From: Acidobacteriota bacterium | GTDB taxonomy: Bacteria > Actinomycetota > Acidimicrobiia > Acidimicrobiales > RAAP-2 | Assembly: GCA_019352075.1 (NCBI GenBank) | Contig: JABBOA010000002.1 | Coordinates: 1,555 to 40,914, forward strand | Reading direction: 5' to 3' | Length of the DNA stretch: 39,360 nt | In this document: positions 28,223 to 37,306 of the stretch, piece by piece | Numbering within the stretch: the first letter of the stretch is position 1 | Layout: each line of letters begins with the position of its first letter | Program-made: the position numbers and the translations under genes | The notes under the pieces: model-generated | What the model saw: the letters and a program-made list of their open reading frames with translations, nothing else | Databases searched by the model: none | Told to the model about the DNA's origin: nothing

Positions 28223-29613
28223 CAGCTCAGCCCTCCGACGAACGTCTCGAGTTGACGCAGTGTGCGACACTCCACGACGTCGTCGCAGTGCGCCGCGTAG
28301 AGGGCCAGAACCGAGTCACCACTGTTCCAGTAGCTGCGGGGCTCGGGATTGAGCCAGTACAGCGCCTTGACCCGCGAGCGAATGTCGGCGAGCACGGGGG
28401 CCTGGGCGGGGTGGTAGTTGTTGCGTGCGTCGCCCAGAATCAGCACCGTGCTGCGTCGAGTGAGTTCCGGTGCGTAGCGCTGCGCGAAGATCCCGAGTGC
28501 GCGACCGTAGTCGCTATGACCGTCCACTGCCACCACATTGGCCTCCGCTCCGATGCGCTCCACGGCACGCGCTGGATCCTGCGACTCGGCGAAGAGGTGC
28601 GTGACTTCGTCGAGGCCGTCGACGAAGACGAAGCTTCGCACCTGGGAGAACTGACTGGCGATGGCGTGCACCAAGTGCAGGGTGAACCGCGCGAAGGACG
28701 CCACCGACCCCGACACGTCGGCGATGACCACGATCTCGGGCTTGGCGGGTCGCGGCGGCTTGAAACGCACGTCGATGGGAACGCCCCCGGTCGATAGGGA
28801 ACTGCGCACCGTGTGACGCAGGTCGATCGGCCCGCGGTGGCGACGGCGACGACGGCGCGCCAGGCGAACCGCCAACTTTCGGCTGAGCGGCCGCAGGGCG
28901 CGTTCGAGTTGCGCCATCTCCTCGCGATTGGCGTGCATCACGTCGACGTCCTCGGGCAACGTCTCGCGCACCGACTCGGCCATCGCCTCGGCGCCGCGGT
29001 CCTGCACGAGGCGCTCGCGAATCTCAGTCTCCACCATGGCCGTGAACCCCTCGATCCGCTGGTGGGCGTCGTCGCGGGCGAGTCGCTCCTCGAGGGCGTC
29101 GGATTCGTCACCGAGGCTCATTCCCATCAAACGTTGCTCGAGCGCCTCGAGATCGAGTTGGCGCATCGTGCGGTAGAGGTAGTAGGCGCCGCCCACGGGT
29201 CGACCGGGCTCGATGCCGGCGAAGCGCGCGACGGCCTCGGCGGCACCCTGACGCAGGGCGCGAAGATCGTTCTGGCGCAGAGCCTGCAGCAATTGCTCGG
29301 TCAATTGGGCCGTCGAGCGCGCCGGCGCGTCCGGCGCGTCCGGCGCGGACCCGTCGCGGCCCGCGACGCCGTCGGGCGCGTCGGCCTCGATCTCGAGGCG
29401 GCGATTGGCGAAGAAGACCTCGTAGGCGGTGTCGAAGGCGCTGAGGTGGTCGCTGCTCTTGACGAGCGTCGCACACAGGGCGGCGCGGAACAGTGTTCGA
29501 TCCGCGACGTCGATCGACTCGAGGGCGCGCGCCGCGTCCACCGTCTCGCTCAACGACACGGGCAGTCCCACCGTGCGCAATTCACCGATGAAGGAGCTGA
29601 GGAGGTCGAGCAC
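28222..29613 (-). CDS. VWA-domain (CoxE-like) protein
   Basis: EIVVIADVSGSVASFARFTLHLVHAIASQ MIDAS-like DxSxS; RRSTVLILGDARNNYHP; adjacent MoxR ATPase. Confidence 0.85.
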   Translation of the reverse strand: MLDLLSSFIGELRTVGLPVSLSETVDAARALESIDVADRTLFRAALCATLVKSSDHLSAFDTAYEVFFANRRLEIEADAPDGVAGRDGSAPDAPDAPARSTAQLTEQLLQALRQNDLRALRQGAAEAVARFAGIEPGRPVGGAYYLYRTMRQLDLEALEQRLMGMSLGDESDALEERLARDDAHQRIEGFTAMVETEIRERLVQDRGAEAMAESVRETLPEDVDVMHANREEMAQLERALRPLSRKLAVRLARRRRRRHRGPIDLRHTVRSSLSTGGVPIDVRFKPPRPAKPEIVVIADVSGSVASFARFTLHLVHAIASQFSQVRSFVFVDGLDEVTHLFAESQDPARAVERIGAEANVVAVDGHSDYGRALGIFAQRYAPELTRRSTVLILGDARNNYHPAQAPVLADIRSRVKALYWLNPEPRSYWNSGDSVLALYAAHCDDVVECRTLRQLETFVGGLS

Positions 29614-29616
29614 GCG

Positions 29617-30579
29617 TCAGGACACACGCCCGAGAATCTCGCGGGTCGCCTTCTCGATGTCCGACTGGTACTTGAGCAGGATGTGCAGAGTCTCGGCCAC
29701 CAGTTCCTCGCCCAACTCGTCGCGACCCAGTATCACGAGTGTTCGAGCCCAGTCCAGGGTCTCCGACACCGACGGCGCCTTCTTGAGATCCATCAGTCGC
29801 AACGTCCGCACGACCTGGGCGATCTGCTCGGCGAGCGCCGTGGCGATACCGGGGACGCGCGAGACGATGATGTCGCGCTCACGCTCCACGTCGGGATAGC
29901 CCACGTGCAGGTACAGACAACGTCGCTTGAGCGCCTCGGAGAGCTCACGGGTGTTGTTCGAGGTCAAGAACACCATGGGAATCTGGCGAGCCCTCATGGT
30001 GCCGAGCTCGGGGATCGACACTTGGTACTCCGAGAGGACCTCGAGTAGCAGGGCCTCGGTCTCGAGTTCGACCCGGTCGACCTCGTCGATCAGCAAGACC
30101 ACCGGTTCGGTCGCGGTGATCGCCTCCAGGAGCGGTCGCGTGAGCAAGAACTCCTCGGCGAAGATATCCTCTTCGAGTTCGGACCAGACCTCCGCCGACC
30201 CCTCTGGTCGTCCGGCCTGGATCCGCAGTAGCTGCTTGCGGTAGTTCCATTCGTAGAGCGCCTTGGTCTCGTCGAGCCCCTCGTAGCACTGCAGCCGGAT
30301 GAGCCGGGCGCCGAGGGCCTCGGCGACGGCCGTGGCGAGCGCGGTCTTGCCCGTGCCCGCGGGCCCCTCCACCAGCACCGGCTTGGCGAGCCGATCGGCC
30401 AGGAACGTCACCGAGGAGATCGCGTCGGAACTCAGGTAGTCGTGTTCGGCCAGACGAGTGCGCAACTCGTCGGGCGACGAGAATCGTACGGGCGCGACCT
30501 CGAGACCGAGTCGCTGAGCCAACTCCTCGCGGGGGTCGAGCGCGCTCAACGGACGTGTCCCTCGCCGCGCACGACCCAC
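29617..30579 (-). CDS. MoxR-family AAA+ ATPase
   Basis: PVLVEGPAGTGKTALATAVAEALG Walker A, VVLLIDEVDR Walker B, FLTSNNTRELSEALKRRCLYL. True start may be TTG at 30549, overlapping the proA stop. Confidence 0.9.
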   Translation of the reverse strand: MGRARRGTRPLSALDPREELAQRLGLEVAPVRFSSPDELRTRLAEHDYLSSDAISSVTFLADRLAKPVLVEGPAGTGKTALATAVAEALGARLIRLQCYEGLDETKALYEWNYRKQLLRIQAGRPEGSAEVWSELEEDIFAEEFLLTRPLLEAITATEPVVLLIDEVDRVELETEALLLEVLSEYQVSIPELGTMRARQIPMVFLTSNNTRELSEALKRRCLYLHVGYPDVERERDIIVSRVPGIATALAEQIAQVVRTLRLMDLKKAPSVSETLDWARTLVILGRDELGEELVAETLHILLKYQSDIEKATREILGRVS

Positions 30580-31778
30580 TTGAGACAGGTCAACTCGCGA
30601 AGGCCCATCGGCCCGCGCGCGTGGAGTTTCTGGGTCGAGATGCCCACCTCTCCCCCGAGGCCCAATTCACCACCGTCGACGAATCGCGTCGACGCGTTGA
30701 CCACGACGGCGGCCGCGTCGACGCGGCGCACCCACGCCTCCGCACTCACCCGGTCGTTCGTCACGATCGCTTCGGAGTGGCCCGTGCCGTAGCGTGCGAC
30801 GTGGTCGATGGCCTCATCGAGCGTCGCCACGACCTTGACGGCCAGGATCAGATCGAGGAACTCGCGCTCGTAGTCCTCCTCACGGGCCACGAGGGTGCCG
30901 GGCAGCACGGCCAGCGTCGCCGGGTCGCCGCGTAACTCCACCTCGGGGATGGCTCGCGCCAAGGCGACGAGGAAGTCATCGGCCAGGGCCCGATGCACCA
31001 GCACCGTCTCGGCGGCGTTGCACACGCCGGGTCGCGACGTCTTGGAGTTGGCCACGATGCTCACCGCCATCTCGACGTCGGCGCTCTCGTCGACGTAGAC
31101 GTGGCAGTTGCCGTCCCCATCGAGGACGAAAGGCACGCGGGCGTGCTCGCGCATGGCCGCGATGAGACTCGGCCCACCTCGCGGGATCAGGCAATCGAGG
31201 GTGTCGGTCATTTGCATGAAGTCGACCGCCGTTCGGTGCGAGGAGTCCTGCACCAGTGCCACCGCGTCCGCCGGCAGGCCCTCGCTCACCAGCGCATCAC
31301 GCCAGAGGTCGACGATGAACTGATTCGAACGCTGCGCCGAGGACGACCCCCGTAGGTAGGCCGTGTTGCCGCTGCGTACGCACAGACCCGCGACGTCACT
31401 GGTCACGTTGGGGCGATTCTCGTAGACGACGCCGATCACGCCCAGGGGGACCCGCAGTCGCTCGACGCGAAGTCCATTGGGACGCACGCTCGCGTCGAGT
31501 GACTCAAAGAGGGGGTCAGCGGCCGCGGCGATCTCGCGCAGGGCATCGGACATCGCGGCGATTCGTTGCGAGGTGAGGGTCAGTCGGTCCCGGCCGGCAC
31601 CGGACTCGACGTAGGCGTCGACCTCGCGGGCATTGATCGCCAGGAGGTCCGCCTCGCGCTTCTCCAGGGCGTCGGCCACCCGCAAGAGCGTTCCCACCCG
31701 CTGTTCCTCAGTGGCCTGCGCCATGACGCGCGACGCGTCGCGCACGGCACGACCCTGGGCCGCCAGAAGACTCGTCAT
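30546..31778 (-). CDS. proA: Gamma-glutamyl phosphate reductase
   Basis: RLRVPLGVIGVVYENRPNVTSDVAGLCVRSGNTAYLRGSS, RGGPSLI, SRPGVCNAAETVLVH; ORF track start 31859 trimmed to MTSLLAAQG. Confidence 0.95.
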   Translation of the reverse strand: MTSLLAAQGRAVRDASRVMAQATEEQRVGTLLRVADALEKREADLLAINAREVDAYVESGAGRDRLTLTSQRIAAMSDALREIAAAADPLFESLDASVRPNGLRVERLRVPLGVIGVVYENRPNVTSDVAGLCVRSGNTAYLRGSSSAQRSNQFIVDLWRDALVSEGLPADAVALVQDSSHRTAVDFMQMTDTLDCLIPRGGPSLIAAMREHARVPFVLDGDGNCHVYVDESADVEMAVSIVANSKTSRPGVCNAAETVLVHRALADDFLVALARAIPEVELRGDPATLAVLPGTLVAREEDYEREFLDLILAVKVVATLDEAIDHVARYGTGHSEAIVTNDRVSAEAWVRRVDAAAVVVNASTRFVDGGELGLGGEVGISTQKLHARGPMGLRELTCLKWVVRGEGHVR

Positions 31779-31797
31779 GGTGCAATCGTACTGGAGG

Positions 31798-32871
31798 TCA
31801 GCAGTCGCGACGCAGCAGCACCAGGTCGTCGCGGTGTACGACCACGTCGTCGACGTCATCCCACGAGTCGGCGTTGACCCGCACCAGTCCCTTGGCGAGC
31901 AGTTCGCCGGCGGGTCCGACGATCTCGACCGCGTCCCCCTCGGAGAAGTCCCCCTCGAAGGAGACCACCCCCACGCGCAACAAGCTGCGACCGTGGTGCT
32001 CCAGTGCCTCGAGGGCGCCGGCGTTGACGTGCAGCGACCCCGACGACGCCACCGCGAAGGCGATCCAGGCCTTGCGTGCCGACAGGCGGTCCGCCCGCGG
32101 TTCGAAGGTCGTGCCGAAGTCGTGGGCGCCGTTGAGGGCGCGTCGCACCGGCGTCGCGGCCTTCGCGGGCGCGATGACCGTGGTCACTCCCGACCACGTC
32201 GCCATCCGTGCCGCGGCGACCTTGGACGCCATGCCGCCGCTACCCACGCCGGAACGACTGCGACCGGCCACGCCCTCGACGTCCGCATCGATCGAAGTGA
32301 CCACGTCGATCAACTTCGCCGTCGGATCCAGCCGCGGGTCCGCGGTCAGCAGCCCCGGCGTATCGGTCAGCAGTACGAGATGACTGGCCGTCACCAGATT
32401 GGCCACCAGTGCGGCCAAGCGGTCATTGTCACCGAATCGAATCTCCTCGTCGGCGACGGCGTCGTTCTCGTTGATGATCGCCACCACGTTGAGGGCGTGC
32501 AGTGACGCCAGCGTCGAGCGCGCGTGCAGATACTGTCCGCGGTGTGAGAAATCGAGGGGGGCGAGGAGGACCTGTCCGACCGTGACCTCGTGTCGTGCGA
32601 AGGCTCGACGCCACGCGTCCATGAGGAGCGGTTGTCCCACGGCCGACACCGCCTGGAGGGTCGCGGCGTCGGTGGGTCGGCGTCGCCCGCCACCCACGTC
32701 CGCCCATCCCGCGGTGATGGCGCCCGAGGTCACGACCACGGCAGACCAACCATCGTGACGCAAGGCGACGACGTCGGCCGCCACTGCATCGAGGACGTCC
32801 TGGGCGACACCGCCGCGGTCATCGGTGACCGAGGAGGTACCGATCTTGACCACGACGCTAGACGAAGTCAT
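31798..32871 (-). CDS. proB: Glutamate 5-kinase
   Basis: VVVKIGTSSVTDD, VVTSGAITAGWADVG, INENDAVADEEIRFGDNDRLAALVA, C-terminal PUA-like domain; start trimmed from 32991. Confidence 0.93.
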   Translation of the reverse strand: MTSSSVVVKIGTSSVTDDRGGVAQDVLDAVAADVVALRHDGWSAVVVTSGAITAGWADVGGGRRRPTDAATLQAVSAVGQPLLMDAWRRAFARHEVTVGQVLLAPLDFSHRGQYLHARSTLASLHALNVVAIINENDAVADEEIRFGDNDRLAALVANLVTASHLVLLTDTPGLLTADPRLDPTAKLIDVVTSIDADVEGVAGRSRSGVGSGGMASKVAAARMATWSGVTTVIAPAKAATPVRRALNGAHDFGTTFEPRADRLSARKAWIAFAVASSGSLHVNAGALEALEHHGRSLLRVGVVSFEGDFSEGDAVEIVGPAGELLAKGLVRVNADSWDDVDDVVVHRDDLVLLRRDC

Positions 32872-34234
32872 CTTCCTCGTCGTCCCCGACACCGTCGAGG
32901 CGTCCGTGTCGCGCGAGACGTTCGCGTCGCGTCGCGCGATGGTGCTCGCCGCGGTCGAGCCCGGCTCCGACGTCATCACGCCACCATTCAAAGGACAGGG
33001 GACCGATCGTCACCACGTCGCCGTCGCGCACGCCGGCGCGGTTGAGGACGCGGTCCACGCCCAGGGCCTTGAGGCGCTTGACGATCTCGGCGAGGGCCTG
33101 ATCGTCAGTGAGGTCCTGGAAGCGAACGGCCCGCTCGGCGCCGCGACCGGCGACGCGCCAGTTCTTCTCGCCCTCGCGTTGCAACGTGATCTCGTCGGGC
33201 ACCGGTTTGTGCACCACGACCTCGTGCTCGAGTTGCTGCGCCTCGAGTTCGCGCACCTTCACGACCAGTCCGGCGAGCTGGGCGCTGAGCGCGTCGATAC
33301 CGGCGCCGGTCACCGCGGAGATGGTCGCCACGTCAGAAAGTTGATGCGCCGCCACGTCGCCCTTGGAGCCCACGACGATGCGCGGTCGTTCGAGCAGGTC
33401 CGCCTGGTAGTTGCCGAGTTCACCCAGCAGCACGTCGAGTTGCTCGTGGGGGGCGAGCGGCGCGTACTCCGACAGGTCCAACAAGACGCACAGGACCCGC
33501 GCACGTTCGACGTGACGCAAGAAGTCGTGCCCGAGGCCTCGCCCCTGCGCCGCCCCTTCGATCAGTCCCGGGATGTCGGCCATCACGTACTCGGTCGCGT
33601 CTTGGGGGCGACCAGAGCGAGCACCCACCCGCACGACACCCAGATTGGGGATCAGGGTCGTGAAGGGGTAGTCAGCGATCTTGGGGCGCGCGGCCGATAC
33701 CCGAGAGATCAGCGTCGACTTCCCCACATTGGGGAAACCGATGAGTGCCACGTCGGCCTGCAGTTTCAATTCGAGGTTGTACCAGCGTTCCTCGCCCACC
33801 TCGCCCTGCTCGGCGAAGGCCGGGGCGCGCCGCGAGTTCGACAAGAAGCGGTTGTTCCCCTGGCCGCCGAGCCCCCCTTCCGCCGCTCGCCATCGGTCGC
33901 CCGGCCCAGCGAGGTCGACGAGCAACTCACCGTCCTGGGAATACACCAGCGTGCCGACCGGAACCGCCACCACGACGTCCTTGCCGTTCGAGCCGTGCAT
34001 TCGCTTGGACGTACCGTGCTGGCCGTCGGTCGCTCGCCGGAAGGGATGGTCACGAAACCCCAGCAACGACGCCTGATTGTGGTCGGCCACCAGCCAGACG
34101 TCACCACCGCGACCGCCGTCGCCCCCGTCGGGACCGCCCTTGGCCACGTGGGCTTCACGGCGAAAACTGACACAGCCCGCGCCGCCGTCGCCGGCCTTGG
34201 CGTGCAATTGGGCCGAATCGACGAAACTACTCAC
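32858..34234 (-). CDS. obg: GTPase Obg/CgtA
   Basis: VDSAQLHAKAGDGGAGCVSFRREAHVAKGGPDGGDGGRGGDVW, VALIGFPNVGKSTLISRVSAARPKIADYPFTTLIPNLG; OCT domain at C-terminus. Confidence 0.96.
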   Translation of the reverse strand: MSSFVDSAQLHAKAGDGGAGCVSFRREAHVAKGGPDGGDGGRGGDVWLVADHNQASLLGFRDHPFRRATDGQHGTSKRMHGSNGKDVVVAVPVGTLVYSQDGELLVDLAGPGDRWRAAEGGLGGQGNNRFLSNSRRAPAFAEQGEVGEERWYNLELKLQADVALIGFPNVGKSTLISRVSAARPKIADYPFTTLIPNLGVVRVGARSGRPQDATEYVMADIPGLIEGAAQGRGLGHDFLRHVERARVLCVLLDLSEYAPLAPHEQLDVLLGELGNYQADLLERPRIVVGSKGDVAAHQLSDVATISAVTGAGIDALSAQLAGLVVKVRELEAQQLEHEVVVHKPVPDEITLQREGEKNWRVAGRGAERAVRFQDLTDDQALAEIVKRLKALGVDRVLNRAGVRDGDVVTIGPLSFEWWRDDVGAGLDRGEHHRATRRERLARHGRLDGVGDDEEDDFV

Positions 34235-34240
34235 GTCTCC

Positions 34241-34246
34241 ATCCTA
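34241..34246 (-). promoter_or_regulatory. -10 element for a candidate leaderless obg transcript
   Basis: Minus strand TAGGAT + 6 nt + GTG start at 34234. Confidence 0.4.
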
Positions 34247-34263
34247 CGGTCCAACCATCCGTG

Positions 34264-35628
34264 CTATCCGACGAGCTCGTCCAACGCCGCGTCGAAAACC
34301 CGCTGATGACGTGCGACGTGCTCGAGGCTCGTCGCCGGACACATCAACGCCATGTTGTGAAAGGGAGTGAGCAGGACACCGCGATTGACGCCGTAGAGGT
34401 GCAGATAGTCCTCCAACTTTGCGTCCGCGCTGGCGGCGGACTCCCCGCCGTTCCTCGGCGCGGGGTCCATGAAACGGTACTCACATCGCGTGCCGAGACG
34501 ACTCACCGACCACGCCAGGTTGTGGTGACGGATCGCGTCGTCCACCCCCTGGGCGAAGGTCGTCGCGAGCACCTCCATGGCGCCGAAGGCCTGGTCGGTC
34601 AACACCTCGCCCAGCACGGCGCGCATGGCCGCGAGGCTCATCGCGTTGCCCGCCAGCGTCCCGCCCACTCCCCCGACGTCCACGATGTCGGCGCCGTGCG
34701 CCAGCGAGCCCATCACGCGATCCGCCAGTTCGGCACTCAGACCGTACGCCCCGCAGGGTACTCCACCGCCCAGCGACTTTCCGATGGTCAGGGCGTCGGG
34801 CGACAGCCCCCAGCGCCGGGTGGCACCGCCGGGACCCGCGGAGAACGTGTGGGTCTCGTCCACGATCAACAGCGTCGCCGTCTCGTCGCAGAGTCGACGC
34901 ACGCCATCGAAGAAACCGGGCTCGGGCAGGACGATACCGATGTTGGTCAAAGCTGGTTCGGTCAGGACCGCGGCCACGTCACCGTGGCGCAGCTCTCTCT
35001 CCAGGGCTTCGAGGTCATTGAATTCCACGACCCGGGTGGTGGTCGTGGGGTCCACCGCGGCACCGACGTTGCCCGGACGCGACACCGGCCGGCCGCAGTC
35101 GTCCAGGACCACGAACGTCTCATCCACCGTGCCGTGGTAGCAGTAGGAGAACACCAGGATCTTGGGTCGCTGAGTGACCAGGCGCACCAGACGCAACAGC
35201 CACCGATTGGCGTCGGTCGCCGAGAGGGTGAAGGACCATTGACGCAGACCGAAACGACGAGTCAATTCGTGCGCCACCCATTCCGCGTCCTCGGTGGGCA
35301 GCATGGTGGTGACCCCGCCCCGGCGACGCACGCGTTCATCGAGGGCTCGCGTCAGGGGTTCGGGGGAATGCCCCGCCATCGCCCCGGTGTCGCCGAGAGC
35401 GAAGTCGACCATTTCGTGTCCGTCGACGTCGGTGATCAGCGCGCCGTGCGCCTCATCGAAGGAGAGGGGGAATCCCCCCGCCCATTTGTTCATCCACGTC
35501 ATCGGGACCCGGGCGAACAGGTGCCGCGCGTCGTGGTGCATCGCGAGGGAGCGAGGGTTCTCGCGCCGATAGCGATCCTGCTCGCGGACCAACAGTCTGT
35601 TCAAATGCTGACGATTCAAGGCCTCCAT
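34264..35628 (-). CDS. Class III PLP aminotransferase (glutamate-1-semialdehyde aminomutase-like)
   Basis: GHEMVDFALGDTGAMAGHSPEP, FSYCYHGTVDETFVV, LLIVDETHTF, LTIGKSLGGGVPCGAYG with likely PLP lysine. Confidence 0.82.
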   Translation of the reverse strand: MEALNRQHLNRLLVREQDRYRRENPRSLAMHHDARHLFARVPMTWMNKWAGGFPLSFDEAHGALITDVDGHEMVDFALGDTGAMAGHSPEPLTRALDERVRRRGGVTTMLPTEDAEWVAHELTRRFGLRQWSFTLSATDANRWLLRLVRLVTQRPKILVFSYCYHGTVDETFVVLDDCGRPVSRPGNVGAAVDPTTTTRVVEFNDLEALERELRHGDVAAVLTEPALTNIGIVLPEPGFFDGVRRLCDETATLLIVDETHTFSAGPGGATRRWGLSPDALTIGKSLGGGVPCGAYGLSAELADRVMGSLAHGADIVDVGGVGGTLAGNAMSLAAMRAVLGEVLTDQAFGAMEVLATTFAQGVDDAIRHHNLAWSVSRLGTRCEYRFMDPAPRNGGESAASADAKLEDYLHLYGVNRGVLLTPFHNMALMCPATSLEHVARHQRVFDAALDELVG

Positions 35629-35834
35629 CGCCCCATCGTAGGTGAGCGGCGAGCGGCCGCGTGAGCATCCATTCCCTCTAATATCGCCCTGGTCAGGCTT
35701 TATTCAAATCAAGGGCGGTCGCACAACTTAAATATCTGCTCGAAATCCCTAAATTACAGCGTTTTACCGATAAAGATGGCTCCGGTTCAGGGAACTCTCC
35801 CAGTCCGAATTAACGAAGAGTAAGGAGTCGACCG

Positions 35835-36110
35835 GTGAACAAGGCCGAGTTGGTAGATGCAATTGTTGCCGAGAGTGGAACGACGAAGGCCGCAGCGACG
35901 GAGTTCCTGCGCGCGTTCGAGGATGTCGTCGTAGAGAACGTCGCCAAGGGCGAGAAGATCGTGCTGTCGGGATTTCTGTCCTTTGAGCGCGTCGAGCGCA
36001 AGGCTCGTACGGCTCGCAACCCCCAGACGGGCGAAGCGATCCAGGTGGCCGCATCGCGTGCCCCCAAGGTATCGATTGGTTCGACGTTCAAAAAGGCCGT
36101 CAAGGGTTGA
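35835..36110 (+). CDS. hup: HU family DNA-binding protein
   Basis: MNKAELVDAIVAESGTTKAAATEFLRAFEDVVVENVAKGEKIVLSGFLSFERVERKARTARNPQTGEAIQVAASRAPKV; GTG start with TAAGGAG SD. Confidence 0.96.
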   Translation: MNKAELVDAIVAESGTTKAAATEFLRAFEDVVVENVAKGEKIVLSGFLSFERVERKARTARNPQTGEAIQVAASRAPKVSIGSTFKKAVKG

Positions 36111-36189
36111 GACCCCCACCGCGGCGCCCACTTCGTCGCGGTGTATTCGCCCGAGTCCGGCCGAAACCGTCCTCGTGCGAATTTGCAGT

Positions 36190-36228
36190 GCACAACGCCC
36201 CTTGGAGATTCTCCAAGGGGCGTTGTGC
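36190..36228 (+). terminator. Strong hairpin terminator after hup, no T-tract
   Basis: Perfect 18-bp stem gcacaacgccccttggag/ctccaaggggcgttgtgc with 3-nt loop. Confidence 0.8.
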
Positions 36229-36601
36229 TGGAAAACTTCGCCGCACGGTCCCGTGAATTCACGAAATGAGACGTGACGGCGGCCCGTTCGCACACGATTC
36301 TTCCGGGCGAGTTCGAGATCATCGCAGCGGCGCACCCGCGCTACGAAGCCCCAGGACAATGACGTGCCGACCGGCGAACGCCGAGACCGGAACGGAGTCG
36401 GACGACGACTGGGCCGCCGCGCGCAACGACGGCATCGGCCTTCGTCGAGAACGAAAGCGGTCAGTGCGCGCCCAGGCGTGACGATACCCTCGAGGGAGTC
36501 GCCACGGCGCTCAAGGGAGGGGGCGTGGCCCCCCATCATCACGCGACGACTCGCGTGGTCAGCTCCGCCTCTCGAGCAGTGCGACGATGGACTTCGGGCC
36601 A

Positions 36602-36645
36602 CAACGACGAATCCCCCGGGCGCGGGCCCGGGGGATTCGTCGTTG
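36602..36645 (-). terminator. Strong hairpin terminator after rpmA, no T-tract
   Basis: Perfect 19-bp stem caacgacgaatcccccggg/cccgggggattcgtcgttg with 6-nt loop, starting 19 nt past the rpmA stop. Confidence 0.85.
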
Positions 36646-36663
36646 GCCCAACAGTGCGCGGAG

Positions 36664-36918
36664 TCAACCCTCCGTGAGAATGTCGACGAGCTTACGCCCA
36701 CGACGGAAGCCGAACTTGACCTTGCCTTCGGCTAGGGCAAACAAGGTGTCGTCCTTGCCGATGCCGACGTTACGGCCAGGGTGAAAAAGGGTACCGCGCT
36801 GACGGATGATGATCGAGCCGGTCTTGACGAGCGTACCGTCAAAAGCCTTCACGCCCAATCGCTGGGCGTTCGAATCGCGACCGTTACGGGTTGAACCGCC
36901 ACCTTTGGTCTTTGACAT
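36664..36918 (-). CDS. rpmA: 50S ribosomal protein L27
   Basis: [60 protein letters not shown]. Confidence 0.97.
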   Translation of the reverse strand: MSKTKGGGSTRNGRDSNAQRLGVKAFDGTLVKTGSIIIRQRGTLFHPGRNVGIGKDDTLFALAEGKVKFGFRRGRKLVDILTEG

Positions 36919-36927
36919 GAGTTCTCC

Positions 36928-37266
36928 TTACGCCTCGACGGGTGCTGCGGCCTTAGCCGACTTGGGGGTGATCTTATTGATTTCGACAGTGGTGTACCAC
37001 TGACGGTGTCCCCAACGCTTCCGCTGGATCGACTTCGCCTTGTAAGTGAGAGCACGAATCTTGGGTCCGCTCTCCACCCCCACGATCGTGCCGGTAACCA
37101 GGGCGCCCTCGAGGGCCGGACCAGCGAGCACGCTGTCCCCGTCCACTAGCAAAACGGGCTCGAACTCAATGACAGCACCATTCTCTTCGACTCGCTTATC
37201 CACGCGGACCAATTGGCCCTCGGTGACGCGCTCTTGAGATGTGCCTACTCGGATGACGGCGTACAT
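36928..37266 (-). CDS. rplU: 50S ribosomal protein L21
   Basis: MYAVIRVGTSQERVTEGQLVRVDK...KIRALTYKAKSIQRKRWGHRQWYTTVEINKI; start trimmed from 37353. Confidence 0.95.
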   Translation of the reverse strand: MYAVIRVGTSQERVTEGQLVRVDKRVEENGAVIEFEPVLLVDGDSVLAGPALEGALVTGTIVGVESGPKIRALTYKAKSIQRKRWGHRQWYTTVEINKITPKSAKAAAPVEA

Positions 37267-37306
37267 AGGGTTTCCATAGTAGCCGATATCCATGGTCGTG
37301 CGTGTA

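Noticed and set aside
28222-30579. CO dehydrogenase (cox) accessory cluster
   Set aside because: MoxR and CoxE-like genes are present but no coxLMS or molybdopterin genes in the window, so the cox label is not supported.
32825-34306. 493-aa plus-strand ORF opposite obg
   Set aside because: Antisense shadow of a clear Obg GTPase; no recognisable domain.
34261-35664. 467-aa plus-strand ORF opposite the aminotransferase
   Set aside because: Antisense shadow; the minus-strand frame has PLP-enzyme motifs.
36229-36601. Known ncRNA (SRP RNA, RNase P RNA, tmRNA) or riboswitch in the hup-rpmA gap
   Set aside because: Could not recognise any conserved core motif; left as an unexplained non-coding island.
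35787-36701. 304-aa minus-strand ORF across hup and the hup-rpmA island
   Set aside because: Crosses a clear HU gene and two hairpins; composition looks random.
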